In this document: piece by piece, positions 1 to 8,989 of the stretch
Layout: each line of letters begins with the position of its first letter
Numbering within the stretch: position 1 is the first letter of the stretch
From: BM506 sp031581485
GTDB lineage: Bacteria > Desulfobacterota > Desulfobulbia > Desulfobulbales > SURF-16
Reading direction: 5' to 3'
DNA length: 64,000 nt
Assembly (NCBI GenBank): GCA_031581485.1
Contig: JAVLBA010000005.1
Coordinates: 1-64,000, forward strand
Translations under genes and position numbers: made by a program
The notes under the pieces: generated by a model
Told to the model about the DNA's origin: nothing
What the model saw: only the letters and a program-made list of their open reading frames with translations
Database searches by the model: none

Positions 1-183
1 GCGGAAATTATTGGCCTTTTCACCAATCCGCTTCCCTGCCCCTCCTCTTCATCCTCACCGCCTCCATCTTTTTTTGCCTGTGGATGGGGCTTTCCAGCCC
101 GATCGCCTCCCATCTTGACTTTCGGCATGCTCCTTGCTTTGTAATTTTAGCAAAAGGTTTATTTCTTCAAGGGGGGGCAACCG

Positions 184-306
184 ATGACCACGAGAGAGGC
201 AATCAAGATTTTGATCCAGAGCCCTCTTTATTTCAGGCTTGAAGTAAGACAGCGACTCGCACTGGTGCAGGAGTTTTGCAGAAGCCATCTTTTGCCGCTG
301 GGTTAA
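184..306 (+). CDS. Microprotein of unknown family, copy A (40 aa)
   Basis: A 40-residue frame starting MTTREAIKILIQSPLYFRL and ending in TAA. The ATG follows a strong G-rich ribosome site (AAGGGGGGG at 169-177) at six bases. What makes it credible is a second, diverged copy at 14979-15143 on the other strand: without any gap, 18 of the 40 residues are identical, including the block ILxQSPLYxRL and the block LVxEFC. The residues predict one or two short helices, no membrane segment and one cysteine. I do not recognise the family and give no function. It converges with the sigma-54 activator gene to its right. Confidence 0.72.
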   Translation: MTTREAIKILIQSPLYFRLEVRQRLALVQEFCRSHLLPLG

Positions 307-453
307 CAGCCCGGCAGGCAGTACCCAGGGCGTGGAGGTGCCTGCCGCCTGCCCAGTGGCCTCTGCCCTTTTATCCCTTCTCCTCCTGCCATGGTTGCCA
401 TGGTGAAAAAACACCCTCCACTGAGCGCCGACTCCCACACCTGCCCCCTTCCC

Positions 454-2493
454 CTATCCCTGTGGAGGGGTAAGAGCGTACTGGGCGATTTTCCGCCGCA
501 GAGTATCTTTGGAAATGCCCAGTTCCCGACAGGTCACCATCTTTTTCCAATGATGGCGGCTCAGCGCCTGGGAAATGGCCATCTTTTCCATTTCCGCCAG
601 GGACTTGGGCTTAAATATCCCGAAATCGGCTGTCCCGGCCTCATCCCGGGGAGCAAAGGGTGCCGGCAGATGCTCCGGCCTGATGAGCCCACCGGGACAA
701 AGAATAAAGGCATATTCGATAATGTTCTGCAGTTCCCGCACGTTACCTGGGTAGGTGTGATTCATAAGTTGGCGCAGCGCCTCTTCGGAGACTCCGCCGA
801 TATCTCTGTTCTGCTCGATGTCCAGCTTCTGCACGAAATGGTCGGCCAGCATGGGCAGATCCTCCATACGCTCCCGCAAAGAGGGCAGTCTGATTTTCAC
901 CACATTGAGGCGATAGAAAAGGTCATCCCGAAAAGTGCCGGCCTGCACGCAATCCTCGAGATCCTGGTTGGTTGCCGCCACAATCCGCACATCGGCGGTG
1001 AGGGAGTGACTGGAGCCCAAGGGTTCATAAGATTTATTCTCCAGAACCCGCAGCAGCTTGACCTGCATGGCCGTGGAGATGTCACCGATCTCATCCAGAA
1101 AGAGCGTGCCGCCCGCAGCCGCGGCAAAACGGCCCTCCCGGTCTTTTTTGGCATCGGTAAAGGCGCCAGCCATGTGTCCAAAAAGTTCCGCCTCCAGCAG
1201 GGTATCGGGCAGGGCCCCACAGTTGACGGCCACGAAAGGCCCCTTGCTCCGGCCACTCATATCGTGGAGAGCGCGGGCCACCAGTTCCTTGCCCGTGCCT
1301 GAGTCGCCCAGTATGAGCACATTACTGCTGCTCTTGGCCACCTGAGGCATGATAGCGAAGATCTTATGCATGGCCGGGCTCTTGCTCAGGATATCCCGCA
1401 GGGAGTTACGGCGAAAAAGGCGCTGCTGCAGATAAGTAACCACCCGCAGATCGCGGAAGGTTTCCACACCGCCGATCAGGTTGCCCTGATTGTCATACAT
1501 GGGGGCAGCGCAGATGCTCACCGGGATCTTTTTTCCCTCACTGTTCTGGATCTCGATACAACGGTTGGTTTCCGACTTGCCCGTGCACATACTATGGGCG
1601 ATGGCGCAGGTCTCGCCGCAGATACTGGCATGGAAAATATCACTGCAGAACTTCCCCAAGGCCTCGGCCACGGGCACCCCGGTGATTTTTTCGGCGGCCT
1701 TGTTAAAGGAGGTAATCCGCCAACGGGTATCCACGGTAAAGACACCATCAGCAATATTATCCAGAATCAGCGACCTGGAGAGCAGGGCATTGACATTCCG
1801 GAAGACCTGGACGCCGCCGGCCATCTGCCCCTGGGAATCACGCAAGGGTGCCGCACTGATGGTGGCGGCAATGCGTTTGCCGCTGGCATGGGTGATGAAA
1901 ACAGATTTGTTTTCCAGGGGCTTGCCCTTGATGATGCTCTGGGCCAGGACACAATCATCGCCGCAGGAACTGGACTTAAAAACCTCCCGGCAGGGTCTGC
2001 CAATGGCATCTTCCTGGCGCCAGCCCGTGAGTTTTTCCGCGGCCCGATTAAAAGAGGTGAGCCGCCATTGCGCATCAACGCTGAAGATGCCATCCACGAT
2101 GCTGTCCAGAATGAAGCGGAAGGGTGCGAAGCTTTCGGAGGAGGCCTCAGAGGGGAGGGCCCGGCAGATGGTGGAGACCGGAACGCACCAGTCGTTTTGA
2201 TCGGCAAAGACCAGACCACATAACTGCTTCTGGTCGTCCAGTGCCTTGACCCAGCGGACTTCAGCGCGCACCACATGCTCGATCAAGACGCTGTCCTCTG
2301 GCCACAATTCGACAATCATCCTGGGCTTCAGGGGAACCCCCGCCGCCATTTCCACCTGAAGGCCACAGGGATGGAGATTCCGGCTCACCGCCGGCCAGAC
2401 CGCACGGGAGTGGTTGTCGCGCAGATGAAAAGAAAGGTTGAGCTGCGCCCTGGCCAGGGAGCGTCTTTTCCTGTGCATGCCCTTGCTGTCCAT
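454..2493 (-). CDS. Sigma-54-dependent transcriptional activator, PilZ-PAS-PAS-AAA+-Fis
   Basis: Enhancer-binding protein of 679 aa that would remodel sigma-54 RNA polymerase. Order of domains: a PilZ-like domain (about 8-95) with RSLAR at 11-15 matching RxxxR and NLHPCG at 39-44 close to (D/N)xSxxG; PAS at about 125-235 and 242-350; AAA+ with Walker A GDSGTGKE near 396, sigma-54 contact loop at 443-448 and Walker B LFLDEIGD near 464; Fis-type helix-turn-helix at about 650-674. The contact loop reads GAFTDA instead of GAFTGA. Both PAS domains carry several Cys residues, which could suit redox or metal sensing (inference). The start at 2493 is chosen because AGGGAGAG lies just upstream and PilZ begins there; the open frame extends to 2616. 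Confidence 0.92.
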   Translation of the reverse strand: MDSKGMHRKRRSLARAQLNLSFHLRDNHSRAVWPAVSRNLHPCGLQVEMAAGVPLKPRMIVELWPEDSVLIEHVVRAEVRWVKALDDQKQLCGLVFADQNDWCVPVSTICRALPSEASSESFAPFRFILDSIVDGIFSVDAQWRLTSFNRAAEKLTGWRQEDAIGRPCREVFKSSSCGDDCVLAQSIIKGKPLENKSVFITHASGKRIAATISAAPLRDSQGQMAGGVQVFRNVNALLSRSLILDNIADGVFTVDTRWRITSFNKAAEKITGVPVAEALGKFCSDIFHASICGETCAIAHSMCTGKSETNRCIEIQNSEGKKIPVSICAAPMYDNQGNLIGGVETFRDLRVVTYLQQRLFRRNSLRDILSKSPAMHKIFAIMPQVAKSSSNVLILGDSGTGKELVARALHDMSGRSKGPFVAVNCGALPDTLLEAELFGHMAGAFTDAKKDREGRFAAAAGGTLFLDEIGDISTAMQVKLLRVLENKSYEPLGSSHSLTADVRIVAATNQDLEDCVQAGTFRDDLFYRLNVVKIRLPSLRERMEDLPMLADHFVQKLDIEQNRDIGGVSEEALRQLMNHTYPGNVRELQNIIEYAFILCPGGLIRPEHLPAPFAPRDEAGTADFGIFKPKSLAEMEKMAISQALSRHHWKKMVTCRELGISKDTLRRKIAQYALTPPQG

Positions 2494-2923
2494 GTTCACT
2501 CTCCCTATTGCCCTCCTCAAGAAACGCACCGAAAAGACGTTTCCCTCTCTAAAAAGGCTTGCCCGGGCAGAGGTTTCCCCTGATCGCCCGCCGTTTTCCA
2601 GCCACCGCTCCACCATGACAGGGAGGCAAGAATCGGGCCATGATGCCCTTCAAAAGCGGCCACCAAAAAGGATTTGCCCCTCTGCCGCGCCAGGCACGGC
2701 TCCTGCTTTGCCCCAACCAGAGCTGCCTGCAAAGCAGTGGCCCTTTTCCCCTCCAGGCAGATGAAAAAAGAGGATTCTTTGGCGGCAGATGGGCATTCCA
2801 CCAATTACCCCCTGGCTATTTCCCCATATCTGCCAACCTGCCCCGACCGCGACCCAACAAAAAGAGATCCCTGTCCGCCGGAGAGGGAAGGGGGCGGGAT
2901 CTGGGAAAGGAAAAAAATGTTGC
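2494..2923. other. Intergenic region without a recognised gene
   Basis: About 430 bases between the activator and the DUF3108 gene. Open frames exist on both strands, but none has a convincing ribosome site or recognisable protein. The only structured element I can support is a hairpin at 2858-2902 that may end the leftward DUF3108 transcript. The promoter of the activator should lie here. Confidence 0.5.
2858..2902 (-). terminator. Possible intrinsic terminator of the DUF3108 transcript
   Basis: Read leftward, AGATCCC and GGGATCT pair as a 7-bp stem around a 24-base loop and are followed by CTTTTTG. It sits just after the stop of the DUF3108 gene. The long loop lowers confidence. Confidence 0.4.
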
Positions 2924-3712
2924 CTATCGAGCCTGATAGGAGATCATCTCAGCGGTGAAGCTGCCGACAAGGACCTTGCTGGAGAGCTTGAGCGGTATGC
3001 GGCGCTCATCAGCACTCATCCAGATAAGGATATGGGCATCCGGGCTCTTTTTAAAGACACCGCTCACTTTTTTGATATCAGGCTCCAGCAAAAAGGTTTC
3101 ATACGACTTCCCCTCAAGGGTGAGGATCCGACGCCCCCGGTTTTTCAACTGGCCCATTACACTCTTTTTGCCGTCCGTGATCGGTCTCGCCACCTGGTTC
3201 AGCTGAGAAAAATCAAGGTGGCGGCAATAATAGAGCACGGAAAAGGGATCAAAGGTGCCGGGCGGGATGGCAATGGGAGCGCGCCCCCTTTTCTGGTCGA
3301 GCTTATAGTAGCGGGCGGTCTGTTTTTCCAGGTCAAAATACACCGCAATATCCCGCTTAGAGGGGCCTTCCCGCTCTTTTTTGCGGTAATGGAGCGAGGA
3401 ATGCAGAGCCATATCCGTAAAGCCGTCAATAGTCTGCCGGACCTTGTAAAAGGTGTCGAGGAAGCGGTTCGTGCGGACGCGCAGCCGGAAATGGCGGGCC
3501 AACTGCTTATCAATGGTGGTGGGGGGCAGCACCTCAAGGACCGCCTGGCCGGCCGGGATTACCCCCCACTTGAGCTGATAGGTGATTTTCTCACCAACCT
3601 CAAAAGGCAGGTCCTCTGCGGCCTGACATCTCCCGGCCGGGAAAAAGAGCAGCAGGCCAACAAAGAGGGCCAGCACAGGCCCCAGGCGCCCCCTACCATA
3701 ACGTCCTGGCAA
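2924..3712 (-). CDS. DUF3108 family exported protein
   Basis: Shows the DUF3108 pattern, beginning GEKITYQLKWGVIPAGQAVL and continuing through a beta-rich domain to the end. These proteins are periplasmic or outer-membrane associated beta proteins of poorly known function. The N-terminus, with Arg-rich GRYGRGRLG, a leucine-rich core and FFPAGRCQA, reads as a signal peptide. The frame is open to 3904, but that would overlap the upstream lipoprotein gene by over 200 bases; the TTG at 3712 gives a normal signal peptide and a short overlap (ATG at 3778 and GTG at 3676 are alternatives). It is co-oriented with the lipoprotein gene, so the two are likely cotranscribed. Confidence 0.75.
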   Translation of the reverse strand: MPGRYGRGRLGPVLALFVGLLLFFPAGRCQAAEDLPFEVGEKITYQLKWGVIPAGQAVLEVLPPTTIDKQLARHFRLRVRTNRFLDTFYKVRQTIDGFTDMALHSSLHYRKKEREGPSKRDIAVYFDLEKQTARYYKLDQKRGRAPIAIPPGTFDPFSVLYYCRHLDFSQLNQVARPITDGKKSVMGQLKNRGRRILTLEGKSYETFLLEPDIKKVSGVFKKSPDAHILIWMSADERRIPLKLSSKVLVGSFTAEMISYQAR

Positions 3713-4280
3713 TACCAACCACCGCGTCGCCGGAATCCTGCAGAGGTCCCAGGGGCTTTTTTCTAAGGGAGGTTTCATTGACATGGGGCTTGCCGCCCCA
3801 TAATTTATAGACCACAAAATCATTATGAACAACAAAGAGGGCATGAAACTGCCAGCCGTTGCGGTTAGTTTTGCGTTTGAAACCAAAGAGATCAAGAAAG
3901 ACATTGCCTCTGCGCTCCGAGTTGAGGTCCTGGACCGTTATATCATAGGCCAGGCAGCCATTTCTCGCCTCCAGGCACTCCAGGATCCCGGGGTCCAGAT
4001 CCTCTTTTTGTATGGCCTGATTGGGCATGAAACGCGCCATGATATCGAGATAGGTGAGGATCTCCATATTGGCCATGGAAAAGGGATCAAAACCAAGCCC
4101 CTGCAGACCTTCCATGTCTGTTTCATAGACCTCAATCTGATCAAAGGCGTGCTTGGCCCCGGCAAAGCTGTCCCAGGGCGACCTGATGGTATCCCTGGTG
4201 GTGGGCAGCAGGGTGCCGCCACAGCCATGCAGCAAAAGGAGCAGCAGGCCCATAACCAGGCCGCATCTCTGTTTTATCAT
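3693..4280 (-). CDS. Putative lipoprotein of unknown function
   Basis: A 195-aa protein with a type II signal peptide: MIKQRC, a leucine-rich core and the lipobox-like LHGC, so Cys20 would be the lipid-carrying residue. The rest is soluble, with many aromatic residues in the C-terminal half (WQFHALFVVHNDFVVYKLWGG). I do not recognise a family. ATG 4280 is preferred over the GTG at 4286 because TAGGTG precedes it. Its 3' end overlaps the DUF3108 gene, suggesting a shared envelope role. Confidence 0.72.
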   Translation of the reverse strand: MIKQRCGLVMGLLLLLLHGCGGTLLPTTRDTIRSPWDSFAGAKHAFDQIEVYETDMEGLQGLGFDPFSMANMEILTYLDIMARFMPNQAIQKEDLDPGILECLEARNGCLAYDITVQDLNSERRGNVFLDLFGFKRKTNRNGWQFHALFVVHNDFVVYKLWGGKPHVNETSLRKKPLGPLQDSGDAVVGIARTLW

Positions 4281-4504
4281 GGGCACCTACCCACATCTCT
4301 CACGAAAAACTCCCTCATTACTTGATAGTATATAATATCCAGCCATGACTTACCCCATATTATTATCAGGTTAATAGCAACCATGCCAAGGGCCCTTTTC
4401 TTTGCCCTTCTCCTTGACTCTCCACCATTCAGCTTTAACTTGTAAGAATAATTACTAAGATAGCCACGCCCCTGCCATCCATCTCCAGACAGGACAAAAA
4501 AGCC

Positions 4505-5311
4505 ATGCAAGGCAAGAGAATCGAAGAACATTTCATTGAAACTGAGCCCTATTACCGGGTGCAGGGCCAGGAGCTCACCATTGCCCTGGCTGCCCATCAA
4601 CACAAAATCCCCCTGCTCCTCAAGGGTCCCACCGGCAGCGGCAAGAGCCGCTTCATGCAATACCTGGCCTGGAAGCTGGGGCGGCCCCTGATCACGGTCT
4701 CCTGCCATGATGACCTCTCCACCAGCGACCTGGTGGGCCGCTACCTCATCCGCGGCGGCGAGACGGTGTGGCTGGACGGCCCCCTCACCCTGGCTGTGCG
4801 TCACGGCGGCATCTGCTATCTTGACGAGATTGTCGAGGCCAGAAAAGACACCACCGTGGTCATCCATCCCCTGGCCGATGACCGCCGCGAACTCCCCATC
4901 GAAAAAAAAGGGGAAATCCTCAGCGCCCCGCCGGAGTTCATGCTGGCCCTCTCTTACAACCCGGGCTACCAGTCCGTGGTCAAGGACCTGAAACCCTCCA
5001 CCCGGCAGCGTTTTATCGCCCTTGAGCTGGCCTATCCCAGCCCGGACATTGAGGCGGAGATCGTCCAGCATGAGGCCGGGGTGAGCCGGTCAGAGGCGGA
5101 GAAACTGGTGCACCTGGCCGAGATGACCCGCAGCCTGGAGGATGCCGGCCTGCAGGAAGGGGCCAGCACCAGACTGCTCATCCATGCCGGCACCCTGATC
5201 AAAAGCGGCATTCCCCCCCGCCAGGCCTGCAAGGTGACCATCAGCGAGACCCTGAGCGACGACCATGAGCTGGTGGCCGCCATTGATGAAATGATCAGCT
5301 CCCTTTACTGA
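4505..5311 (+). CDS. cbbQ: MoxR-family AAA+ ATPase, CbbQ/NirQ/NorQ type
   Basis: A 268-aa AAA+ ATPase of the CbbQ/NorQ subgroup. Walker A is GPTGSGKS near residue 41, followed by the subgroup-typical sequence CHDDLSTSDLVGRYLIRGG and a Walker B-like ICYLDEIVEARKD. Known members work with a von Willebrand factor A partner (CbbO/NorD) to activate or insert metal into target enzymes such as Rubisco or nitric oxide reductase. The partner gene starts five bases downstream, so the two form an operon. No Rubisco or nitric oxide reductase gene is in the window, so the client is unknown. Confidence 0.9.
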   Translation: MQGKRIEEHFIETEPYYRVQGQELTIALAAHQHKIPLLLKGPTGSGKSRFMQYLAWKLGRPLITVSCHDDLSTSDLVGRYLIRGGETVWLDGPLTLAVRHGGICYLDEIVEARKDTTVVIHPLADDRRELPIEKKGEILSAPPEFMLALSYNPGYQSVVKDLKPSTRQRFIALELAYPSPDIEAEIVQHEAGVSRSEAEKLVHLAEMTRSLEDAGLQEGASTRLLIHAGTLIKSGIPPRQACKVTISETLSDDHELVAAIDEMISSLY

Positions 5312-5316
5312 GCAGC

Positions 5317-7656
5317 ATGCCTTCTTCTGCAGATCATACCATCCTCGCCAGGGTGACGGCCATCATCCCGGAGAGCGAGCTCAACAGCTGGGAACAGGAG
5401 GAGCTGGTGGAGTGTCTGGCCCCTCTCTCCGGTCGCCAGCAGGAGTTGATCCTCCACCAGATCTCGGTGATCTGGCCGGTGAGTCACTCCCTCTGCCTGG
5501 CCTTTTTGGAGGCGGCAGAGCCGGCCTTGGCCTGCCTGGATGCCGAGCAGTTTGCCGCCTGGGTCCGGGCCATTCTCCACCGCTATGAGGCCCGGGGCCT
5601 CCAGGAGGCCCGCCGTTTCATGGCCGACCTGGAGAGCCATTTCATCTGCACCCTCAAGGGCCAGAGCGGTCTTCTCCTCTCCACCATCAAGAAGCGCCTG
5701 GATCTCTATCTGCGCGGCGTGGCAGGCCGCCCCTTTGTCCTGGAAGAGGCGACTCTGCCCGGCACGGACACCGCCGCCATTTTTCTCCCCAGAAACTGCA
5801 CCCTTTTTGGTGATGATGATGCCAATTTTCTGGTCTACAAATTAATGGCCTCCCTCCAGTGGGCCTTTGTCCGGGTCAATCTTTATTGTCATGAGGTGCC
5901 TAACGAGCAGGAGCTTTTCCGCAAAGTGGCCCGGCCAGGGTCTGTCCCTCCGGACCAGCCTGTTTTCCTGAACCGATTTTTCAATCTCTTTTCCCGGCCC
6001 GGCCGGGCCAGGGCCATCTACCATTTCCTCCAGACCTTTAGCGCCCTCTGCTTCCTGCAAAAAAAGCTGCCCGGACTCATGGCCGACAGCACCGCCTATT
6101 TCCAGAGCGTTGCCGCCGAACGGGCCGCAACCATGGAGCCCCAAAGCCTCCTGGCTGGCGAGTATGGCTTTCTTCTGAAACAGCTCAGCCGCAATCTGCC
6201 CCTGGAACTTCCTCCCGGCCCCTGGCGCCGCCTCTGTCACCCCGCGTCCTGGGATGATTCCGGCCAAATCTTTCTGGATACCGCCCGCATCTACGCCCTC
6301 TGGGAAGAAAAACCGGACCAGGAGGTGGCCAGACCGCCCTGGTTCCAGGGCACTTTGCAGGTGGAAGCAGCCCATGCCCGGCGCCTGGCGCGGCGCCAGG
6401 AGGTGGAGCAGCAATTTATCGAGGCCCTGGCCATCCGCATCCTGCCCGCCCTGGCCCGAAAAAAGGAGGCGACCCAGGCCCCAGAGGCAACCCCGGCTGA
6501 AACTCCGCAACAAGCCGACAGTGCCGCCGACCTGAGCCTTCGCCTCCCCACCCCGCAGAACGAGCCCGAGAAAACAGGGCCCGACCATAACCAGGTGGTG
6601 CGCCATATCCGCCTGGATGATGAAAAAATAGGGCTGGACAGCAAACTGCAGGAACTGGGCCGGGAGATCATGGATGATCTTGGTCACCTGCCCCAGCTCT
6701 ATCTGGACAGTGCTGAAAAAATGGCCGCCGGCCGCAGCTATGCCCCGAATCTACAGACCGCAGGTCCAGAAGGCGCACCCCTCCTCGGCACCAATCTTTA
6801 CGATGAATGGGATTTCCGGCGCCAGGGCTTTCGCCATAACTGGTGCCGTCTCCTGGAAAAGGAGATCCAGCCCTGCGGCGGCACCTTCATCGCCGCCACC
6901 CTCAATCAACAGCGAGGGGTCATCAAACAGCTCAAGAGACAATTTGAGCAGATGCGCAGCCACCCTCGCTTTCTGGGACGGCAGCGGGACGGCGATGACA
7001 TCGACCTGGATGCCCTCACCGAGGCCGTGGCTGATCAGCGGGCCGGCCTGCCCCCCTCTGAACGCCTCTTTGTCCGCCAGCTCCGGGATCAGCGCGATAT
7101 CGCCGCCCTCTTCCTGGTGGATATCTCCTCTTCCACCGAAGGCTGGGTGGGCAAGGCGATCAAGGAGTCCCTGCTGGTCATGGCCGAGGCCATGGAGAGC
7201 CTGGGCGACCGCTATGCCATTTACGGCTTCTCGGGCATGCGCCGCACCCGCAGTGAGGTCTTCAGAGTCAAGGAGATGGACGAGCCCTATACCGAGACCG
7301 TCCAGGGTCGTATTGCGGCCCTCAGCCCCAAGGAGTATACCCGTATGGGCCCTCCCATCCGCCATTTCAGCAAAATGCTGGCCACAGTGGAGGCCCGGGT
7401 CCGGCTGCTGATCATCCTCACCGACGGCAAGCCGGAGGATTATGATGACTACAAAGGGGAGTATGCCATTGAAGATACGCGCCACGCCCTGGTGGAGGCC
7501 AAAAACAGCGGCATCCATCCCTTCTGCCTCACCCTGGACACCAAGGCGCCAGAGTATATATCCCACCTCTTTGGCGCCGCAAACTATCTGGTTATAGATG
7601 ACGTCAAAAAGCTGCCCAGGCGCCTGCCTGATATGTACCGACTGCTCACCAGCTGA
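5317..7656 (+). CDS. cbbO: CbbO/NorD-type VWA-domain activator protein
   Basis: A 779-aa protein with a long N-terminal helical region, a low-complexity Glu/Pro/Ala linker near residues 380-420, and a C-terminal von Willebrand factor A domain (about 590-779). The metal-ion-dependent adhesion site is visible: DISSSTEG supplies DxSxS, and TDGKPEDY carries the last acidic residue. With the upstream CbbQ-type ATPase it should form a ring-plus-VWA activase; the VWA arm usually contacts the client enzyme. The pair starts with almost no gap (TGA, five bases, ATG), so translation is likely coupled. Confidence 0.88.
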   Translation: MPSSADHTILARVTAIIPESELNSWEQEELVECLAPLSGRQQELILHQISVIWPVSHSLCLAFLEAAEPALACLDAEQFAAWVRAILHRYEARGLQEARRFMADLESHFICTLKGQSGLLLSTIKKRLDLYLRGVAGRPFVLEEATLPGTDTAAIFLPRNCTLFGDDDANFLVYKLMASLQWAFVRVNLYCHEVPNEQELFRKVARPGSVPPDQPVFLNRFFNLFSRPGRARAIYHFLQTFSALCFLQKKLPGLMADSTAYFQSVAAERAATMEPQSLLAGEYGFLLKQLSRNLPLELPPGPWRRLCHPASWDDSGQIFLDTARIYALWEEKPDQEVARPPWFQGTLQVEAAHARRLARRQEVEQQFIEALAIRILPALARKKEATQAPEATPAETPQQADSAADLSLRLPTPQNEPEKTGPDHNQVVRHIRLDDEKIGLDSKLQELGREIMDDLGHLPQLYLDSAEKMAAGRSYAPNLQTAGPEGAPLLGTNLYDEWDFRRQGFRHNWCRLLEKEIQPCGGTFIAATLNQQRGVIKQLKRQFEQMRSHPRFLGRQRDGDDIDLDALTEAVADQRAGLPPSERLFVRQLRDQRDIAALFLVDISSSTEGWVGKAIKESLLVMAEAMESLGDRYAIYGFSGMRRTRSEVFRVKEMDEPYTETVQGRIAALSPKEYTRMGPPIRHFSKMLATVEARVRLLIILTDGKPEDYDDYKGEYAIEDTRHALVEAKNSGIHPFCLTLDTKAPEYISHLFGAANYLVIDDVKKLPRRLPDMYRLLTS

Positions 7657-7815
7657 TCTTTCTTAAGCAATGCCTCCTCCTCCCTCCAGAGTATCTTTCT
7701 TTGCAGAGTTCCAAAAAATCAGGCCGCCTCCTGCCCGGCCAGAAAACATTTGTCTTCCGCTTCCTCTTTCTTATACACTTTTTCCAATGGCTGGCTGCGA
7801 CAAGAGGAGAAGAGA

Positions 7816-8928
7816 ATGCTTATTGGTGTGCCCACGGAGATCAAGGAGAAAGAGTATCGGGTCGGCATGGTGCCGGCCGGGGTCAAGGCCCTGGTCCAGG
7901 CCGGCCACGGCGTCCTTGTCCAGCAAGGGGCCGGGACGGCCAGCGGCATCCCGGACCAGGAGTATGCGGGGGCCGGCGCCTCCCTTGTTGCCGAGGCGGC
8001 GGCAATCTATGGCAGCGCCGATCTCATCATCAAGGTCAAGGAGCCCCTGGCCCAAGAAGTGGCCTTGCTACGCCCGGGCCAGATTCTCTTCACCTATCTC
8101 CATCTGGCGCCGGCACCGGAGCTCACCGACAGCCTGATCACCAGCAGGGTGCGGGCCGTGGCCTATGAAACCGTGCAGCTTGACAACGGTTTTCTGCCGC
8201 TGCTCTCCCCCATGAGCCAGGTGGCCGGCCGCCTGGCTATCCAGGCAGGGGCCCGCTTTCTGGAAAAGGAGGCGGGCGGGCGCGGTGTTCTGCTGGCCGG
8301 GGTCCCGGGGGTTGCTGCCGGCCACGTCACCATTCTGGGCAGCGGCACCGTGGCCACCAACGCCGCCCAGATGGCCCTGGGCCTGGGGGCCCGTACCACC
8401 ATCCTCGGCCGCAACCTCAAGAAGCTGGCCGGGCTTGACGCCCTTTTTCAGGGCCGTCTCACCACCCTGGCCCTGAACCGGCATAATATCGAAGAAGAAC
8501 TTACCAAGGCAGACCTGCTGGTGACCGCCATCTACGTGCCAGGCAGCCGTCCCCCGCAACTGGTGAGCCGCAAGATGCTGGGCCTGATGAAAAAAGGCGC
8601 GGTGATTGTGGATGTGGCCATCGACCAGGGAGGTTGCCTGGAAACCTCCCGTCCCACCAGCCACAGCGATCCTGTCTTTGAGGTGGACGGCATTCTCCAC
8701 TATTGCGTGGCCAATATGCCGGGGGCAGTGCCGTGGACCTCCACCTTTGCCCTGACCAATGCCACCCTGCCCTATTGCCTGGCCATGGCCGACCACGGGC
8801 TGGAGACGGCGGCCCGGCAAGACCCCGCCCTCTTCCGGGGCATTACCCTCTTTGACGGGCAGCTGGTCAGCCGGCAGGTGGCGGCGGCGCAGAACAAGAG
8901 CTGGCAGCCCCTGGAATTCCAAAAATGA
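7816..8928 (+). CDS. ald: Alanine dehydrogenase
   Basis: A 370-aa NAD-dependent alanine dehydrogenase (L-alanine + NAD to pyruvate + ammonium + NADH). Family marks include the opening MLIGVPTEIKEKEYRVGMVP, the substrate-binding stretch LIIKVKEPL, the Rossmann loop ILGSGTVATNAA near residue 175, and VANMPGAVPWTST toward the C-terminus. Length is normal (about 370). The frame is open from 7750, but AGAGGAGAAGAG immediately upstream and family length both point to the ATG at 7816. It probably links pyruvate and amino-nitrogen metabolism; the neighbours do not suggest an operon partner. Confidence 0.95.
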   Translation: MLIGVPTEIKEKEYRVGMVPAGVKALVQAGHGVLVQQGAGTASGIPDQEYAGAGASLVAEAAAIYGSADLIIKVKEPLAQEVALLRPGQILFTYLHLAPAPELTDSLITSRVRAVAYETVQLDNGFLPLLSPMSQVAGRLAIQAGARFLEKEAGGRGVLLAGVPGVAAGHVTILGSGTVATNAAQMALGLGARTTILGRNLKKLAGLDALFQGRLTTLALNRHNIEEELTKADLLVTAIYVPGSRPPQLVSRKMLGLMKKGAVIVDVAIDQGGCLETSRPTSHSDPVFEVDGILHYCVANMPGAVPWTSTFALTNATLPYCLAMADHGLETAARQDPALFRGITLFDGQLVSRQVAAAQNKSWQPLEFQK

Positions 8929-8989
8929 CAGCCCCGGCAGCGGAGCTGGAAGGCAACAGGGAGCAAACTATCCACCAGAGGAGGAGCTT

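Noticed and set aside
55..438. 127-aa leftward open frame at the left edge
   Set aside because: It lies antisense to the microprotein at 184-306, which has a strong ribosome site and a paralogue; the leftward frame has neither.
391..2223. Rightward frames of 285-303 codons over the activator
   Set aside because: Mirror frames of the PilZ/PAS/AAA+ gene; no domain pattern.
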